From: Arthrobacter zhangbolii
Lineage (GTDB): Bacteria; Actinomycetota; Actinomycetes; Actinomycetales; Micrococcaceae
Assembly (NCBI RefSeq): GCF_022869865.1
Contig: NZ_CP094984.1
Location: 868,001-932,000, forward strand
Length of the DNA stretch: 64,000 bases
Reading direction: 5' to 3'
A model generated the notes under the pieces. It was given only the letters and a program-made list of their open reading frames with translations, made no database searches and had not been told where the DNA came from. The position numbers and the translations under genes are program-made. Below, one piece after another: positions 52,117 through 61,068 of this stretch. Every line of letters starts with the position of its first letter. Positions within the stretch are counted from its first letter, which is position 1.

Positions 52117-53142
52117 TTATTCCGCGCCGGGGGCAGCAGTTGTTCCGCGGACAATCAGGCGGGTGGGCAGCACCGTCTCCGGTTGTTCCACCGAACCGGT
52201 TTCCATGGCCTCCAGGGCCATCTGCCCGCCAATCCGGCCCTGCTCGCGCACCGGTTGGGCAACGGTGGAGAGATCCATCAGGTCCGCCATGCTGTGATTG
52301 TCAAAGCCCATCACCGAGATGTCCCTGCCCGCGACGAGGTTGGAGCGGCGCAGCGTGCGCAGGGCGCCGATGGCCACCTCGTCCGACTCGGTGAAAACCG
52401 CGGTGGGGATGTCGGCGGAACTGAGCAGCGCGGCCATGGCCTCGCTGCCGCCTTCCATGCCCCACGGTGCCGAGACCACGTACTCCGGCGGCACGGGCAG
52501 CTTCCGTTCCTCCATGGCCTGCCGGAATCCGGCAAACCTGCTGGTGGACGCCGAGCCAAAGGATCCGGTGGCGTTGGTGGAACGGATCACCGCGATGCGC
52601 CGGTGCCCCAGATTGGTCAGGTGCCGGACGGCGCCCGCAGCGCCGGCGCCGTCGTCAATCCCGACAAACGGGGCCCCGGGGATCCGGCTGCTGACGGCCA
52701 CCACCGGGACCCCGTGGCCGGAAAGTGCGGAGCTTTCCTCCGCCGTCAGCGACACGGCAATCACCACCAGGGCGTCCACCCGGCGGCGGAACGGCAGGCT
52801 CTGGAAAAACGCCGCCCTGTCGGCGGCACTCTCGGCGCGGTACAGCAGCACGTCCAGGCCGCTCCCGCGCAGGGCATCTTCCAGCCCGGCCAGGGCCGTG
52901 GAATGGAACCACTGGTCAATGTGCGGCAGCAGCACGCCGACGGCGCCGGAGCGCCCCGTCACCAGGCCGGAGGCGGCGGGGGAGACGGCATAGTGCAGTT
53001 CGCGCGCCACGGCGCGGATCCGTTCGGCCTGGGCCGGGGACACCCCGGGGCGGCCGTTGAGTGCCCGGGAAACGGTGGAGAGGGCAACCTGAGCGCGGGC
53101 GGCAACGTCGGCCATGGTGGCGGGGCGGCGGGGAACTGTCAC
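52117..53142 (-). CDS. LacI-family regulator of the alpha-glucoside operon (MalR-like)
   Basis: The 341-residue protein has the LacI helix-turn-helix (MADVAARAQVALSTVSRALNGRPGVSPAQAERIRAVARELHY, about 10-51) and a periplasmic-binding-protein-like sensor domain with VGVLLPHIDQWF and DISVMGFDNHSMADLMD. The C-terminal VLPTRLIVRGTT is normal. It faces a divergent maltose-type importer and alpha-glucosidase. Two palindromes in the shared gap match LacI-type operators, one next to its own start, so autoregulation plus repression of the importer operon is likely. Confidence 0.9.
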   Translation of the reverse strand: MTVPRRPATMADVAARAQVALSTVSRALNGRPGVSPAQAERIRAVARELHYAVSPAASGLVTGRSGAVGVLLPHIDQWFHSTALAGLEDALRGSGLDVLLYRAESAADRAAFFQSLPFRRRVDALVVIAVSLTAEESSALSGHGVPVVAVSSRIPGAPFVGIDDGAGAAGAVRHLTNLGHRRIAVIRSTNATGSFGSASTSRFAGFRQAMEERKLPVPPEYVVSAPWGMEGGSEAMAALLSSADIPTAVFTESDEVAIGALRTLRRSNLVAGRDISVMGFDNHSMADLMDLSTVAQPVREQGRIGGQMALEAMETGSVEQPETVLPTRLIVRGTTAAPGAE

Positions 53143-53162
53143 ACCGGTAAGCCTAGCGAACT

Positions 53163-53176
53163 CGCAAGCGTTTGCG
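53163..53176. promoter_or_regulatory. LacI-type operator 1
   Basis: CGCAAGCGTTTGCG is a 14-base palindrome with one mismatched pair and the CG centre typical of LacI/GalR operators. It lies 21 bases from the LacI start and probably mediates autoregulation. Confidence 0.8.
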
Positions 53177-53281
53177 TTATTTCCTCCCTTTATTCCTCGG
53201 TTGCGGGCATGCTACGTTGACGGGCAAGCTCCGATCGGCGTGGATAGGGCATAATCCGCGTGTTGACCCGGGGTTGTTCAA

Positions 53282-53295
53282 CGCAAACACTTGCG
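53282..53295. promoter_or_regulatory. LacI-type operator 2
   Basis: CGCAAACACTTGCG matches operator 1 at most positions (inverted). It overlaps the expected -10 region of a TTGACC (53263-53268) promoter, 19 bases before the binding-protein start. A repressor bound here would block transcription of the importer operon. Confidence 0.8.
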
Positions 53296-53313
53296 CAACG
53301 AATGGGGAAACGA

Positions 53314-54648
53314 GTGAAGCATCCACTTGCACACCAACTGCGGACCACCGCAGTGCTGGGTACTGCCGCCCTGCTGCTGGCCACCGCTGCCTGCGGTTCA
53401 CCCGGTGAGGAAGACCCGGCTGCCGGGCAGAGCGCCGCGGAACCTACCTCTCCCGTGACCCTCACCTGGCAGGCGGCCCCCTTTGGAAACCGCGCCGATG
53501 ATGCGCGGGTCTGGCTGGTGGAGGAGTTCGAAGCAGAGCACCCGAACATCGACATTGAGGTCATAAGCGCGCCCACCAACGTGGACACCAACCGGGCCAG
53601 CCTGGCTACCCAGATCATGGGCGGTGCCTCCACTCCGGACATCTACAACGGCGATGTCGCGTGGGCGGCCCAGCTGGCGGATAACGGGCTGGCGCTGCCG
53701 GTGGACCGGTACCTCCCCGAGGACTACTTCGACGGCTTCGATCCCGCGGTGGTGGAGGGAGCCACCTTCGAAGACCAGGTGTTTGGAATTCCGCTGACCC
53801 TGGACCAGTCCTTCCTGTATTACCGCAAGGACCTGCTGGAGAAACACGGGCTGCCGGTGCCCGGAACCTGGCAGGAGGTGGCCGAGCAGGCCCGGACGCT
53901 GCAGGACGCGGGCGAGGTTGCCGAAGGCATCACCTGGCAGGGCGCCTCCTACGAGGGACTGACCGCCGTGACCAACGAGTTCGTGGCCTCGGCCGGCGGG
54001 TCCCTGGTCAATGAGGACCTCTCCGAAGGGCTGATTGATTCCCCCGAAGCCACCGAAGCCGTGGAGTTTATGCGCGACCTTGTGGCGGACGGGACGAGCC
54101 CCCGCGGTGTGCCCACCTACCAGGAACCGCAGTCGCTGCAGACCTTCACCAACGGTGACGCCGCCTTTATGCGCAACTGGGCCTACGCCTACGCCACCGC
54201 GGAGAATGAGGAAACCTCAGGCATCGCCGGAAAGGTGGGCGTCACCTCCATGCCCGCGTTCGGTGACGGGGATACCAACGCCGCGTCCGTGGGCGGCTGG
54301 AACGTGTACGTAAATCCGCATACCGAACAGCTCGGTGCCTCGCTGACCTTCCTGAAATGGCTCACCAGCGCCGAAACCCAGACGGACCTGGCCAAGCGTT
54401 CATCCACCATCCCCACACTGGACGCTGTCCGGGAGGCCGCTGACGTGCAGGTGCTGTCCCCGGTGATTGTGGCCAGCGCCGGCAATGACCTGGTGGCGCG
54501 TCCCACGGCGTCGCCCTATTACCCGCAGATTTCCCAGTCCATCTACGGACAGGTCAACGGCATCCTTGCCGGAACCACGGAGACCGGCGCCGGCCTTGAA
54601 GCCGCGCGCAACGGAATCCGGTCCGCCCTGGAAGGCAGGAGCCTCTGA
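53314..54648 (+). CDS. Maltose/alpha-glucoside-type binding lipoprotein
   Basis: A GTG at 53314 with GGGGAAA upstream gives 444 residues; an ATG at 53302 has no ribosome-binding site. The signal peptide ends ATAACGS, so the lipidated cysteine is near residue 27. The mature protein is a family-1 solute-binding protein (VTLTWQAAPFGNRADDARVWLVEEFEAEHPNIDIEVI, GGWNVYVNP). It delivers substrate to the two permeases that follow. The TGA overlaps the next ATG by one base. Confidence 0.9.
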   Translation: MKHPLAHQLRTTAVLGTAALLLATAACGSPGEEDPAAGQSAAEPTSPVTLTWQAAPFGNRADDARVWLVEEFEAEHPNIDIEVISAPTNVDTNRASLATQIMGGASTPDIYNGDVAWAAQLADNGLALPVDRYLPEDYFDGFDPAVVEGATFEDQVFGIPLTLDQSFLYYRKDLLEKHGLPVPGTWQEVAEQARTLQDAGEVAEGITWQGASYEGLTAVTNEFVASAGGSLVNEDLSEGLIDSPEATEAVEFMRDLVADGTSPRGVPTYQEPQSLQTFTNGDAAFMRNWAYAYATAENEETSGIAGKVGVTSMPAFGDGDTNAASVGGWNVYVNPHTEQLGASLTFLKWLTSAETQTDLAKRSSTIPTLDAVREAADVQVLSPVIVASAGNDLVARPTASPYYPQISQSIYGQVNGILAGTTETGAGLEAARNGIRSALEGRSL

Positions 54649-55598
54649 TGGCCGTTACCACGCCCCTGAAACCCTCCACCCCGCAGCCACCGGCACCCAA
54701 GCGGCGGCGCCGCGGGCTGAGCAGCTCTGCTGCCCGCACCGGCTGGATCTACCTGACCCCCACACTGGTGGTCGTAGGGCTGATTACCCTGTTTCCCATC
54801 GCCTTCTCGGTGGTGATGAGCTTCTCCAAGGTGGAGCTGGGCTATTCCGGGTTTGAGCTGACCGGCTTCTCCGCGGATAACTACATTGCGCTGTTCTCCA
54901 GCCCGCGGTGGGCGCACGCCGCACTCTTTACGGTGTTCTACACCGTGGTCACCGTGGTCATCGAACTGGTGCTGGGCACCCTCGTGGCCCTGGTGCTGGA
55001 ACGGCTGGCCAACTGGCGTGGCTGGATGATGGCGCTGCTGCTGATCCCGTGGGCCATGATCACCGTGATCTCCGCCCAGCTCTGGTCCTACATGTACAAC
55101 GCCTCCTACGGTGCCATCTCCTGGTTCCTGGGCCTCTTCGGTGCCGACCCGGTGATCCTGGGCGAACCGGCGTCGGCCATCACCGCCATGATGGTGGCAG
55201 ATATCTGGAAGACCACCCCGTTTGTCGCCATCATTGTGCTGGCCGGGCTCGTGGTCATTCCCAATGACCTCTACGAGGCAGCCGAACTGGACGGGGCCAA
55301 CGCCTGGCAGACGTTCTGGCGGGTAACCCTTCCGCAGCTCACCGGCACGCTCGCCATCGCCGTCCTGTTCCGTGTCCTGCAGGCCTTCGGCGTTTTTGAC
55401 CTGCCGTTTGTGCTCACCGGCGGCGGGCCGGGAACCTCCACGGAATCCCTGGCCCTGCTGGGGTGGAAGGTGATGTTCCAAAGCCTGAACCTCGGTGCCG
55501 GCGCCGCCATTGCCGTCACCACCGGAGCACTGGTGCTGTTTGCCTGCCTGCTCTCGCTCAAAGCCTTCCGCTCCCAGGTCAGTGAGGAAAAGCCATGA
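54648..55598 (+). CDS. ABC transporter permease, MalF type
   Basis: The 316-residue permease has a Pro-rich N-terminus, six membrane segments from about residue 34 and the EAA loop YEAAELDGANAWQTFWRVTLPQL near 209-231. It overlaps the binding-protein stop by one base and the next permease by four. The tail VLTGGGPGTSTESLALLGWKVMF is typical of the MalF/ThuF group of alpha-glucoside importers. Confidence 0.9.
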   Translation: MAVTTPLKPSTPQPPAPKRRRRGLSSSAARTGWIYLTPTLVVVGLITLFPIAFSVVMSFSKVELGYSGFELTGFSADNYIALFSSPRWAHAALFTVFYTVVTVVIELVLGTLVALVLERLANWRGWMMALLLIPWAMITVISAQLWSYMYNASYGAISWFLGLFGADPVILGEPASAITAMMVADIWKTTPFVAIIVLAGLVVIPNDLYEAAELDGANAWQTFWRVTLPQLTGTLAIAVLFRVLQAFGVFDLPFVLTGGGPGTSTESLALLGWKVMFQSLNLGAGAAIAVTTGALVLFACLLSLKAFRSQVSEEKP

Positions 55599-56440
55599 GG
55601 AACCGCACCCGCAAAGGATGGCGCAAGTACGTCAACACCATCAACATCAGCGCCGTGGTGATCGCCCTGCTCACGGCCCTGCCCATCTACTGGCTCTTCG
55701 CCAGCTCCTTCAAGCCCACCGGGGAACTGGGGGCCCTGCCGCCGAGCATCCTGCCGCAGAACCCCACCCTGGACCATTACCGCGAAGCCTTCGGGCAGTA
55801 CTCCTTCTCCACCTACATGCTCAACAGTGTCCTGATCGCCAGTGTCACCACCGCCGTCGTCCTGGCCCTGGCGCTGTTCTCCGGCTACGCCCTGGCCCGG
55901 ATGCCGGTGCGCGGCAAGGCGCCCCTGCTGGTTGGGCTGCTGGTGATCTCGGTGTTCCCGACCATCGCGGTACTGACCCCGCTGTATCTGCTGGAGCGCA
56001 GCCTGGGCATGCTGAACAGCTACCACGGCCTGATCCTGCCCTACATCGCCTTCAACCTGCCGTTTGCGGTGTGGATCATGCGCAACTACCTCAAGGACCT
56101 GCCCTTCGAGCTGGAGGAATCCGCGCGGATGGACGGGGCCTCCAGCACCCGGACGGTGCTCTCGATCATCCTGCCGGCCGCCCGTCCGGGCCTGTTCACG
56201 GCCGGCATCTTCACCTTCACGGCCAGCTTTACCGAATTCCTCATGGCCATGACGTTCAACTCGGAAGACAACTTCCGTACGGTCCCGGTGGGCATTGCCC
56301 TCTTCGGGTCCGAATTCGACATACCGTACGGCACCATTTTCGCCGCCTCCGTGATAGCCATCCTGCCCATCGCCATCCTGGTGCTGGTGTTCCGCAAATC
56401 TGTGGTCTCAGGCATGACGGCCGGCGCGGTAAAGGGATAA
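55595..56440 (+). CDS. ABC transporter permease, MalG type
   Basis: The 281-residue permease completes the channel. Its EAA loop is EESARMDGASSTRTVLSIILPAARPG near 173-198, and FTFTASFTEFLMAMTF near 206-221 fits MalG/ThuG. It starts in the ATGA overlap and ends 43 bases before the alpha-glucosidase gene. No ATPase gene is present. Confidence 0.9.
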   Translation: MRNRTRKGWRKYVNTINISAVVIALLTALPIYWLFASSFKPTGELGALPPSILPQNPTLDHYREAFGQYSFSTYMLNSVLIASVTTAVVLALALFSGYALARMPVRGKAPLLVGLLVISVFPTIAVLTPLYLLERSLGMLNSYHGLILPYIAFNLPFAVWIMRNYLKDLPFELEESARMDGASSTRTVLSIILPAARPGLFTAGIFTFTASFTEFLMAMTFNSEDNFRTVPVGIALFGSEFDIPYGTIFAASVIAILPIAILVLVFRKSVVSGMTAGAVKG

Positions 56441-56443
56441 GGC

Positions 56444-56486
56444 GCAGTACAGGGGTAAGCGCAGTACAGGATAGGAGCAGTACATG
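56444..56486 (+). repeat. Three direct repeats before the alpha-glucosidase start
   Basis: GCAGTACA occurs at 56444, 56461 and 56477 (spacings 17 and 16), the first two extended to GCAGTACAGG, and the third runs into the ATG (GTACATGG). AGGATAGGAG between the second and third copies contains the ribosome-binding site. Origin and role are unknown. Confidence 0.6.
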
Positions 56487-58121
56487 GACAACAGCAGGAC
56501 ACAGTGGTGGCGGGACGCCGTGATTTACGAGGTGTACGTGCGCAGCTTTGCGGACAGCAACGGCGACGGCATTGGGGACCTTCCGGGCATCACCGCCCGG
56601 CTGGACTACCTCGCCTCGCTGGGGGTGGACGCACTGTGGCTGACCCCGTTCTTCCCGTCGCCGCAGGCCGACGGCGGCTACGACGTCAGCAACTACCGGG
56701 ACGTTGACCCCATGTACGGGACGCTCACCCAGTTCCGTGAACTGCTCGACGCCGCCCACGCACGCAGCATCCGGATGATCGTGGACATTGTGCCCAACCA
56801 CTGCTCGGACCGGCATCCGGACTTCCAGGCTGCGCTTGCTGCCGGGCCGGGGTCACCGGAACGGGAGAAGTTCATCTTCCGTGACGGGCTGGGTGAAAAC
56901 GGTGAGCTCCCGCCGTCGGACTGGCAGTCCAAGTTCGGCGGCCCGGCCTGGGAACGCGTGCCGGACGGCCAGTGGTACATGCACATCTTCTCCAAGGAGC
57001 AGCCGGACTTTAACTGGCGGCACCCCGAGGTGCGGGCCGACTTTGAACGTACGCTGCGTTTCTGGTCCGATCTGGGCGTGGACGGGTTCCGCATTGACGT
57101 GGCCCACGGCCTGATGAAGGATCTGGAACTGCCGCTGCGCAACACCTACGGTGCCGACATTGCGCCGCTGCTCTCGCCCCCGGAAGGGGACAACCACCCC
57201 TTCTGGGACCGGGAGGACGTGCACGAGGTCTACCGGCAGTGGCGCAGGGTCCTGGACGAGTATGACCCGCCGCGGCTGGCAGTGGCCGAAGCGGGGGTCA
57301 GCTTGGACCGCCTGCCGCTGTACGTGCGGCAGGATGAGCTGGACCAGGCCTTCAACTTCTTCTATCTGCGCAGCCCGTGGGAGGCAGGCGAACTTCGCCG
57401 GGTCATCGACGCCGCGCTCGCCGGCGTTGCCTCCGTGGGCGCCGCCACCTCGTGGGTGCTCTCCAACCACGACGTGGTCCGGCACCGCACCCGGTACGGG
57501 CTGCCCGCCGGGACGGACCTGCTCCGCTGGCTGGCGGACGACGGCGCGGATCCGGTTCCGGACGACGCCGTCGGGGAACGCCGGGCCCGGGCGTCCCTGC
57601 TGCTGACCTATGCGCTGCCCGGTGCCGCATACCTGTATCAGGGCGAGGAACTGGGCCTGCCCGAAGTGGCCGACCTGCCGGCTGCTGCCCTGCAGGACCC
57701 GATCTTCGAGCGGACCGGCGGCCTGGAAAAGGGCAGGGACGGCTGCCGCGTTCCCCTGCCCTGGGACGGTGACGCGCCGGGCTACGGGTTCAGCACAGGA
57801 AAACCGTGGCTGCCGCAGCCTGAGTACTGGGGGAAATATGCCGCCTCGGCGCAGGAGGGCGACGCCGGGTCCTTCCTGGCGCTCTACCGGCAGGCCGGTG
57901 CGGTGCGGTGCGGATTCCTGGCCACCGATCCGGGATCTGAGATCCAGTGGCTGGATGCGGGGCCCGAGGTTTTGGCGTTTCGGCGCGGGGAGCTGATCTG
58001 TGTACTGAACCTCGGGTCCGCGCCCGTCCAGCTGCCGGACGGGACATTGATCCTGGCCAGCGAACCCGGGATTGAGGGCCGGCTGGAAACCGACCAATCG
58101 GCATGGATCCGCTGCCCGTAA
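56484..58121 (+). CDS. GH13 alpha-glucosidase
   Basis: The 545-residue enzyme has the GH13 regions in order: DIVPNHCSDRHP (101-112), GFRIDVAHG with nucleophile Asp205, VAEAGVS with acid/base Glu269 and VLSNHD with Asp330. The opening WWRDAVIYEVYVRSFADSNGDGIGDLPGI is that of subfamily-type alpha-glucosidases acting on maltose, sucrose isomers or trehalulose. It lacks a signal peptide, so it cleaves imported oligosaccharide. It is the last gene of the LacI-controlled operon; the linkage preference is not decided by sequence. Confidence 0.93.
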   Translation: MDNSRTQWWRDAVIYEVYVRSFADSNGDGIGDLPGITARLDYLASLGVDALWLTPFFPSPQADGGYDVSNYRDVDPMYGTLTQFRELLDAAHARSIRMIVDIVPNHCSDRHPDFQAALAAGPGSPEREKFIFRDGLGENGELPPSDWQSKFGGPAWERVPDGQWYMHIFSKEQPDFNWRHPEVRADFERTLRFWSDLGVDGFRIDVAHGLMKDLELPLRNTYGADIAPLLSPPEGDNHPFWDREDVHEVYRQWRRVLDEYDPPRLAVAEAGVSLDRLPLYVRQDELDQAFNFFYLRSPWEAGELRRVIDAALAGVASVGAATSWVLSNHDVVRHRTRYGLPAGTDLLRWLADDGADPVPDDAVGERRARASLLLTYALPGAAYLYQGEELGLPEVADLPAAALQDPIFERTGGLEKGRDGCRVPLPWDGDAPGYGFSTGKPWLPQPEYWGKYAASAQEGDAGSFLALYRQAGAVRCGFLATDPGSEIQWLDAGPEVLAFRRGELICVLNLGSAPVQLPDGTLILASEPGIEGRLETDQSAWIRCP

Positions 58122-58140
58122 AACCCGGCCGGCCGCCCGG

Positions 58141-58166
58141 CGCCGTCGTCGAACCCGGCGACGGCG
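58141..58166 (+). terminator. Hairpin after alpha-glucosidase gene
   Basis: CGCCGTCG (58141-58148) pairs perfectly with CGACGGCG (58159-58166) over a ten-base loop, 19 bases after the stop. No T-run is seen. TAGGCT at 58232-58237 is a possible -10 element of the nickel permease. Confidence 0.6.
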
Positions 58167-58276
58167 TCGCGGGCACACCCGGGGAAGGCGTAACACGGGT
58201 TCACCGTAACGTTGCGGAAACCTGCCCGCCCTAGGCTCGGGCGCAGAATCTGTTCCCGTCTGAATGGTTGGCCCGC

Positions 58277-59395
58277 ATGATCGGTTCCGCGCCCGCAGCC
58301 GCACGTCCCGCAGCTCCTTCCGCCGTTTCCGGCGTCCACAACCGGGGCGGCAGAGCCCTCTGGGGTATGGGGCTGGGCATCCTGGCCCTGCACCTGCTGG
58401 GATGGGGCGGATTTGCCCTGCTGGTGCTGCCACATGACTACACCGCTGCCGGCGGGGCCGGCTTCGGCGTCGGCCTCGCGCTGACCGCGTACCTGCTGGG
58501 TGTACGCCACGCCTTCGACGCGGACCATATTGCCGCCATCGACAACACCAGCCGCAAACTTGCCGCCGGCGGAAAAGCCCCGGTCACCACCGGTTTCTGG
58601 TTTGCCCTGGGGCATTCCACGGTGGTGCTGGTGGCGGTAGCGCTGTTGGCCGCGGGCGTGAACGCCCTGGCCGGTCAGCTATCCGACGACGGATCGGTGC
58701 TGAAGCAGGTGGCCGGCGTGTGGGGGCCGGCAGTGTCCGGCTCGTTCCTGCTGTTGATCGGTGCCATTAACCTGCTGGCCATGCGCGGAATCGTCCGTGC
58801 CTACCGGAAGCTGCGGTCCGGCGGCTACAGCGAGGACGAGCTTGAACGTGCGCTGGACCAGCGCGGGCTGATGGCCCGCCTGCTGGCACCGGTGTCCCGG
58901 CGCGTGGATAAGGCATGGAAGCTCTACCCGCTGGGATTCCTGTTTGGCCTCGGGCTGGATACCGCCACCACCATTGGCCTGTTTGTGGTGGCCGGCGGCG
59001 CCGTTGTCCTGCTGCCCTGGCAGGCGGTGATGGTGCTGCCGCTGCTGTTCACCGCGGGCATGGTGCTCTTCGATTCCCTGGACGGGATTCTCATGAGCCG
59101 GGTGTACCGGTGGGCGTTCGACTCCCCGCAGCGCAAGGTGTTTTACAACCTGGTGATCACGGCTGTGTCGGTGCTGGCCGCGTTTGGTGTCGGCCTGGTC
59201 GTGCTGGGTGGTCTGCTGACGGAAACCCTGGCTTTGTCCTCGGGGCCGGTGGCCTGGCTGGGGAACCTGGACCTGGAATACTTCGGGTTTGCCGTGGTGG
59301 GGTTGTTTGCGGCGGCGTGGATTGGCGCGTATGCCTTCTGGAAGGTCGCAGGTGAACGGAACGGCACTGCGGGAACGGCTGCCGAAACCGGCTGA
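58277..59395 (+). CDS. nixA: NiCoT-family nickel/cobalt permease
   Basis: From MIGSAPAAARP the protein has 372 residues and about eight membrane segments. RHAFDADHIAAIDN near 73-86 is the HX4DH signature of NiCoT carriers, FALGHSTVVLVAV near 108-120 and GLGLDTATTIGLF near 226-238 complete the motif set (LGxDTAT). It imports Ni2+ or Co2+. The urease genes begin 2.6 kb away, so nickel for urease is the likely purpose. The frame also starts with TTG 58268, three codons earlier, but ATG is preferred. Confidence 0.92.
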   Translation: MIGSAPAAARPAAPSAVSGVHNRGGRALWGMGLGILALHLLGWGGFALLVLPHDYTAAGGAGFGVGLALTAYLLGVRHAFDADHIAAIDNTSRKLAAGGKAPVTTGFWFALGHSTVVLVAVALLAAGVNALAGQLSDDGSVLKQVAGVWGPAVSGSFLLLIGAINLLAMRGIVRAYRKLRSGGYSEDELERALDQRGLMARLLAPVSRRVDKAWKLYPLGFLFGLGLDTATTIGLFVVAGGAVVLLPWQAVMVLPLLFTAGMVLFDSLDGILMSRVYRWAFDSPQRKVFYNLVITAVSVLAAFGVGLVVLGGLLTETLALSSGPVAWLGNLDLEYFGFAVVGLFAAAWIGAYAFWKVAGERNGTAGTAAETG

Positions 59396-59435
59396 GCAGG
59401 CAGCCGCCTTCCTCGGGCGGGGCCGCGGGCGTGCT

Positions 59436-60158
59436 TCAGAGCCTGCGCAGGTACCGCTCGGGAGCGTCAAAGAAGCCTTGCCAACTGCTGACCAGGTCCA
59501 GGTCCTCCCACTGCTTTTCGCGGAAACCCCACGGCCCCAGTTCCAGGATGCGCGCCCCGGGGAGCGCCGCGAGCAGCGGGGAGTGGGTCGAAAGCAGCAC
59601 CTGGGACCGGCCGTCGGCCACCAGGTCCTTCAGCAATCCCAGCAGTGCCAGGCAGCCGGAGAAGGAGAGCGCGGATTCCGGCTCGTCCAGCACCCACAGG
59701 CCGGGACCGCGAAACCGGTCCACGGCCAGGGACAGGAAGGATTCCCCGTGGGAGAGGGAATGGAACTCGGTGTCCATCCGCGAGGTTGACGGGTTCTTCT
59801 CCAGATAGGTGAAGAAGCCGTGCATGGTTTCCGCTCGCAGGAAGTATCCCCGTTTGGTGCCGCCGGGGTTGCGGACCAGCTGCAGGTGTTCACTCAGCAC
59901 CGATTCCGTGGACCGGGTAGTGTGCCGGGCTCCGGTGGATCCGCCCTCGGGGGAGAGCCCGAAGGCAAGGGCAACGGCTTCCACGAGGGTGGATTTTCCG
60001 CTGCCGTTCTCACCCACAAACACGGTGGCCGGGGCAAGGTCGAGCCCCGAATCCAGCAGCTGGGCCACCGGAGGCAGGGTGGCAGGCCACGTTTTCCGCT
60101 CAAGTGGCTCCAGCGGATGTTCCCTCACCTGGCGGATCGGGTACCGGTTGCTTAACAT
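59436..60158 (-). CDS. AAA-type ATPase (ABC-ATPase fold, putative)
   Basis: The 240-residue protein has Walker A GENGSGKST (49-57), a signature-like LSHGESF near 149-155, Walker B LWVLDEPESALS near 167-178 and an H-loop STHSP near 203-207. It has no membrane partner, and the layout matches the small predicted ATPases related to SMC/RecF-type AAA proteins rather than an importer subunit. It lies between the nickel permease (convergent) and ureD (34 bases upstream, same strand), so it may be read with the urease operon. Function unknown. Confidence 0.78.
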   Translation of the reverse strand: MLSNRYPIRQVREHPLEPLERKTWPATLPPVAQLLDSGLDLAPATVFVGENGSGKSTLVEAVALAFGLSPEGGSTGARHTTRSTESVLSEHLQLVRNPGGTKRGYFLRAETMHGFFTYLEKNPSTSRMDTEFHSLSHGESFLSLAVDRFRGPGLWVLDEPESALSFSGCLALLGLLKDLVADGRSQVLLSTHSPLLAALPGARILELGPWGFREKQWEDLDLVSSWQGFFDAPERYLRRL

Positions 60159-60192
60159 GTGCAGATTCTTTCATGGCTTTGGCCGCCTCCCG

Positions 60193-61068
60193 CTAAGGGT
60201 TCCGGTCCGTCCCGGCCAGCAGCCCGGCCTTCCACTGCGCGTACACCGGTTCGAGCAGGCGGTCTGCCGCGTGCGCAGTCCCGGTCAGGGCGCGTGTCAC
60301 CGCACCGGGCTGCGCCAGCTCGAACCTCCGGGCGCCCGGCGCCGATGTTCCGGCGCACTCTTCGCTCAGCGGTTCCGGCCGCCAGCCGGCCGCCGTCACA
60401 CTGCCCATCACCTTGGAGCCGCCCAGGATGCCGACGGCGCGCTGCCGCATTCCGTGCAGGTCCAGATCCTCGTAGAGGTAGTCGGTCTCCGGGCCGGACA
60501 GCCGGGTGATGCTGCGCAGCGGACCGGCAGCCTCCCCGGAACGGCCCAGCACCAGGGTCTCCCGGAGCAGGAACCGCGCCCCCGGGCCCATCCGCACCCG
60601 GGTTTCCCGCAGCACGTTGGACCCTTCCGCTGCCACAAAGGCGGCACCCTCCCAGATCAGCACGGCTCCCTCGCCGAGCACCGCGTCCAGGCACCAGCGG
60701 GACTGCCGGCCCTCGGCGTCGTACGCCACCATCCCGGCAGGCTCGATCACCTCCAACGTGACACCGGCACCCACTGCAATCTCGATCCGCACATCGTCGC
60801 CGCCCAGCAACATCATGTGGATGCCGATCAGGGCCACGCGCAGGTGCCGCTGCCCCGGTGCCGAACCGCCGGCTACCGGCCGGGGCGCCAAATAGAGGCC
60901 CTGGTCCAGCAATGCGAAGCGCGCCCCGTCGCCGGATGCCTCGACGGCAATCCGGGTGGGCCGGGGCGGGGCAGGGAGCCGGTCGGCGGTATCGGGAGCC
61001 GCGGCCTCTGCCGCCCTGCGGGTCTCAGTGCTGGTGGCGGACAGCGTCGGCACCTTCGGCGTCGTCAT
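60193..61068 (-). CDS. ureD: Urease accessory protein D
   Basis: From [11 protein letters not shown] the protein has 291 residues. The UreD core is present: [56 protein letters not shown], and the C-terminal region ending LLAGTDRNP. UreD (UreH) is the scaffold that binds apo-urease for nickel insertion with UreF and UreG. The ATG lies 44 bases inside ureG; shorter in-frame starts would lose family similarity. The longer frame up to 61407 is antisense-like noise and was dropped. Confidence 0.85.
   Translation of the reverse strand: MTTPKVPTLSATSTETRRAAEAAAPDTADRLPAPPRPTRIAVEASGDGARFALLDQGLYLAPRPVAGGSAPGQRHLRVALIGIHMMLLGGDDVRIEIAVGAGVTLEVIEPAGMVAYDAEGRQSRWCLDAVLGEGAVLIWEGAAFVAAEGSNVLRETRVRMGPGARFLLRETLVLGRSGEAAGPLRSITRLSGPETDYLYEDLDLHGMRQRAVGILGGSKVMGSVTAAGWRPEPLSEECAGTSAPGARRFELAQPGAVTRALTGTAHAADRLLEPVYAQWKAGLLAGTDRNP

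Noticed and set aside
56853-58433. Minus-strand frame of 526 codons over the alpha-glucosidase gene
   Set aside because: Antisense shadow of a clear GH13 gene with Gln/Arg/Gly-rich low-complexity product.
59436-60158. P-loop ATPase as the missing shared sugar-importer ATPase
   Set aside because: It is too short, lacks the C-terminal regulatory domain of MalK/MsiK and has a degenerate signature motif.
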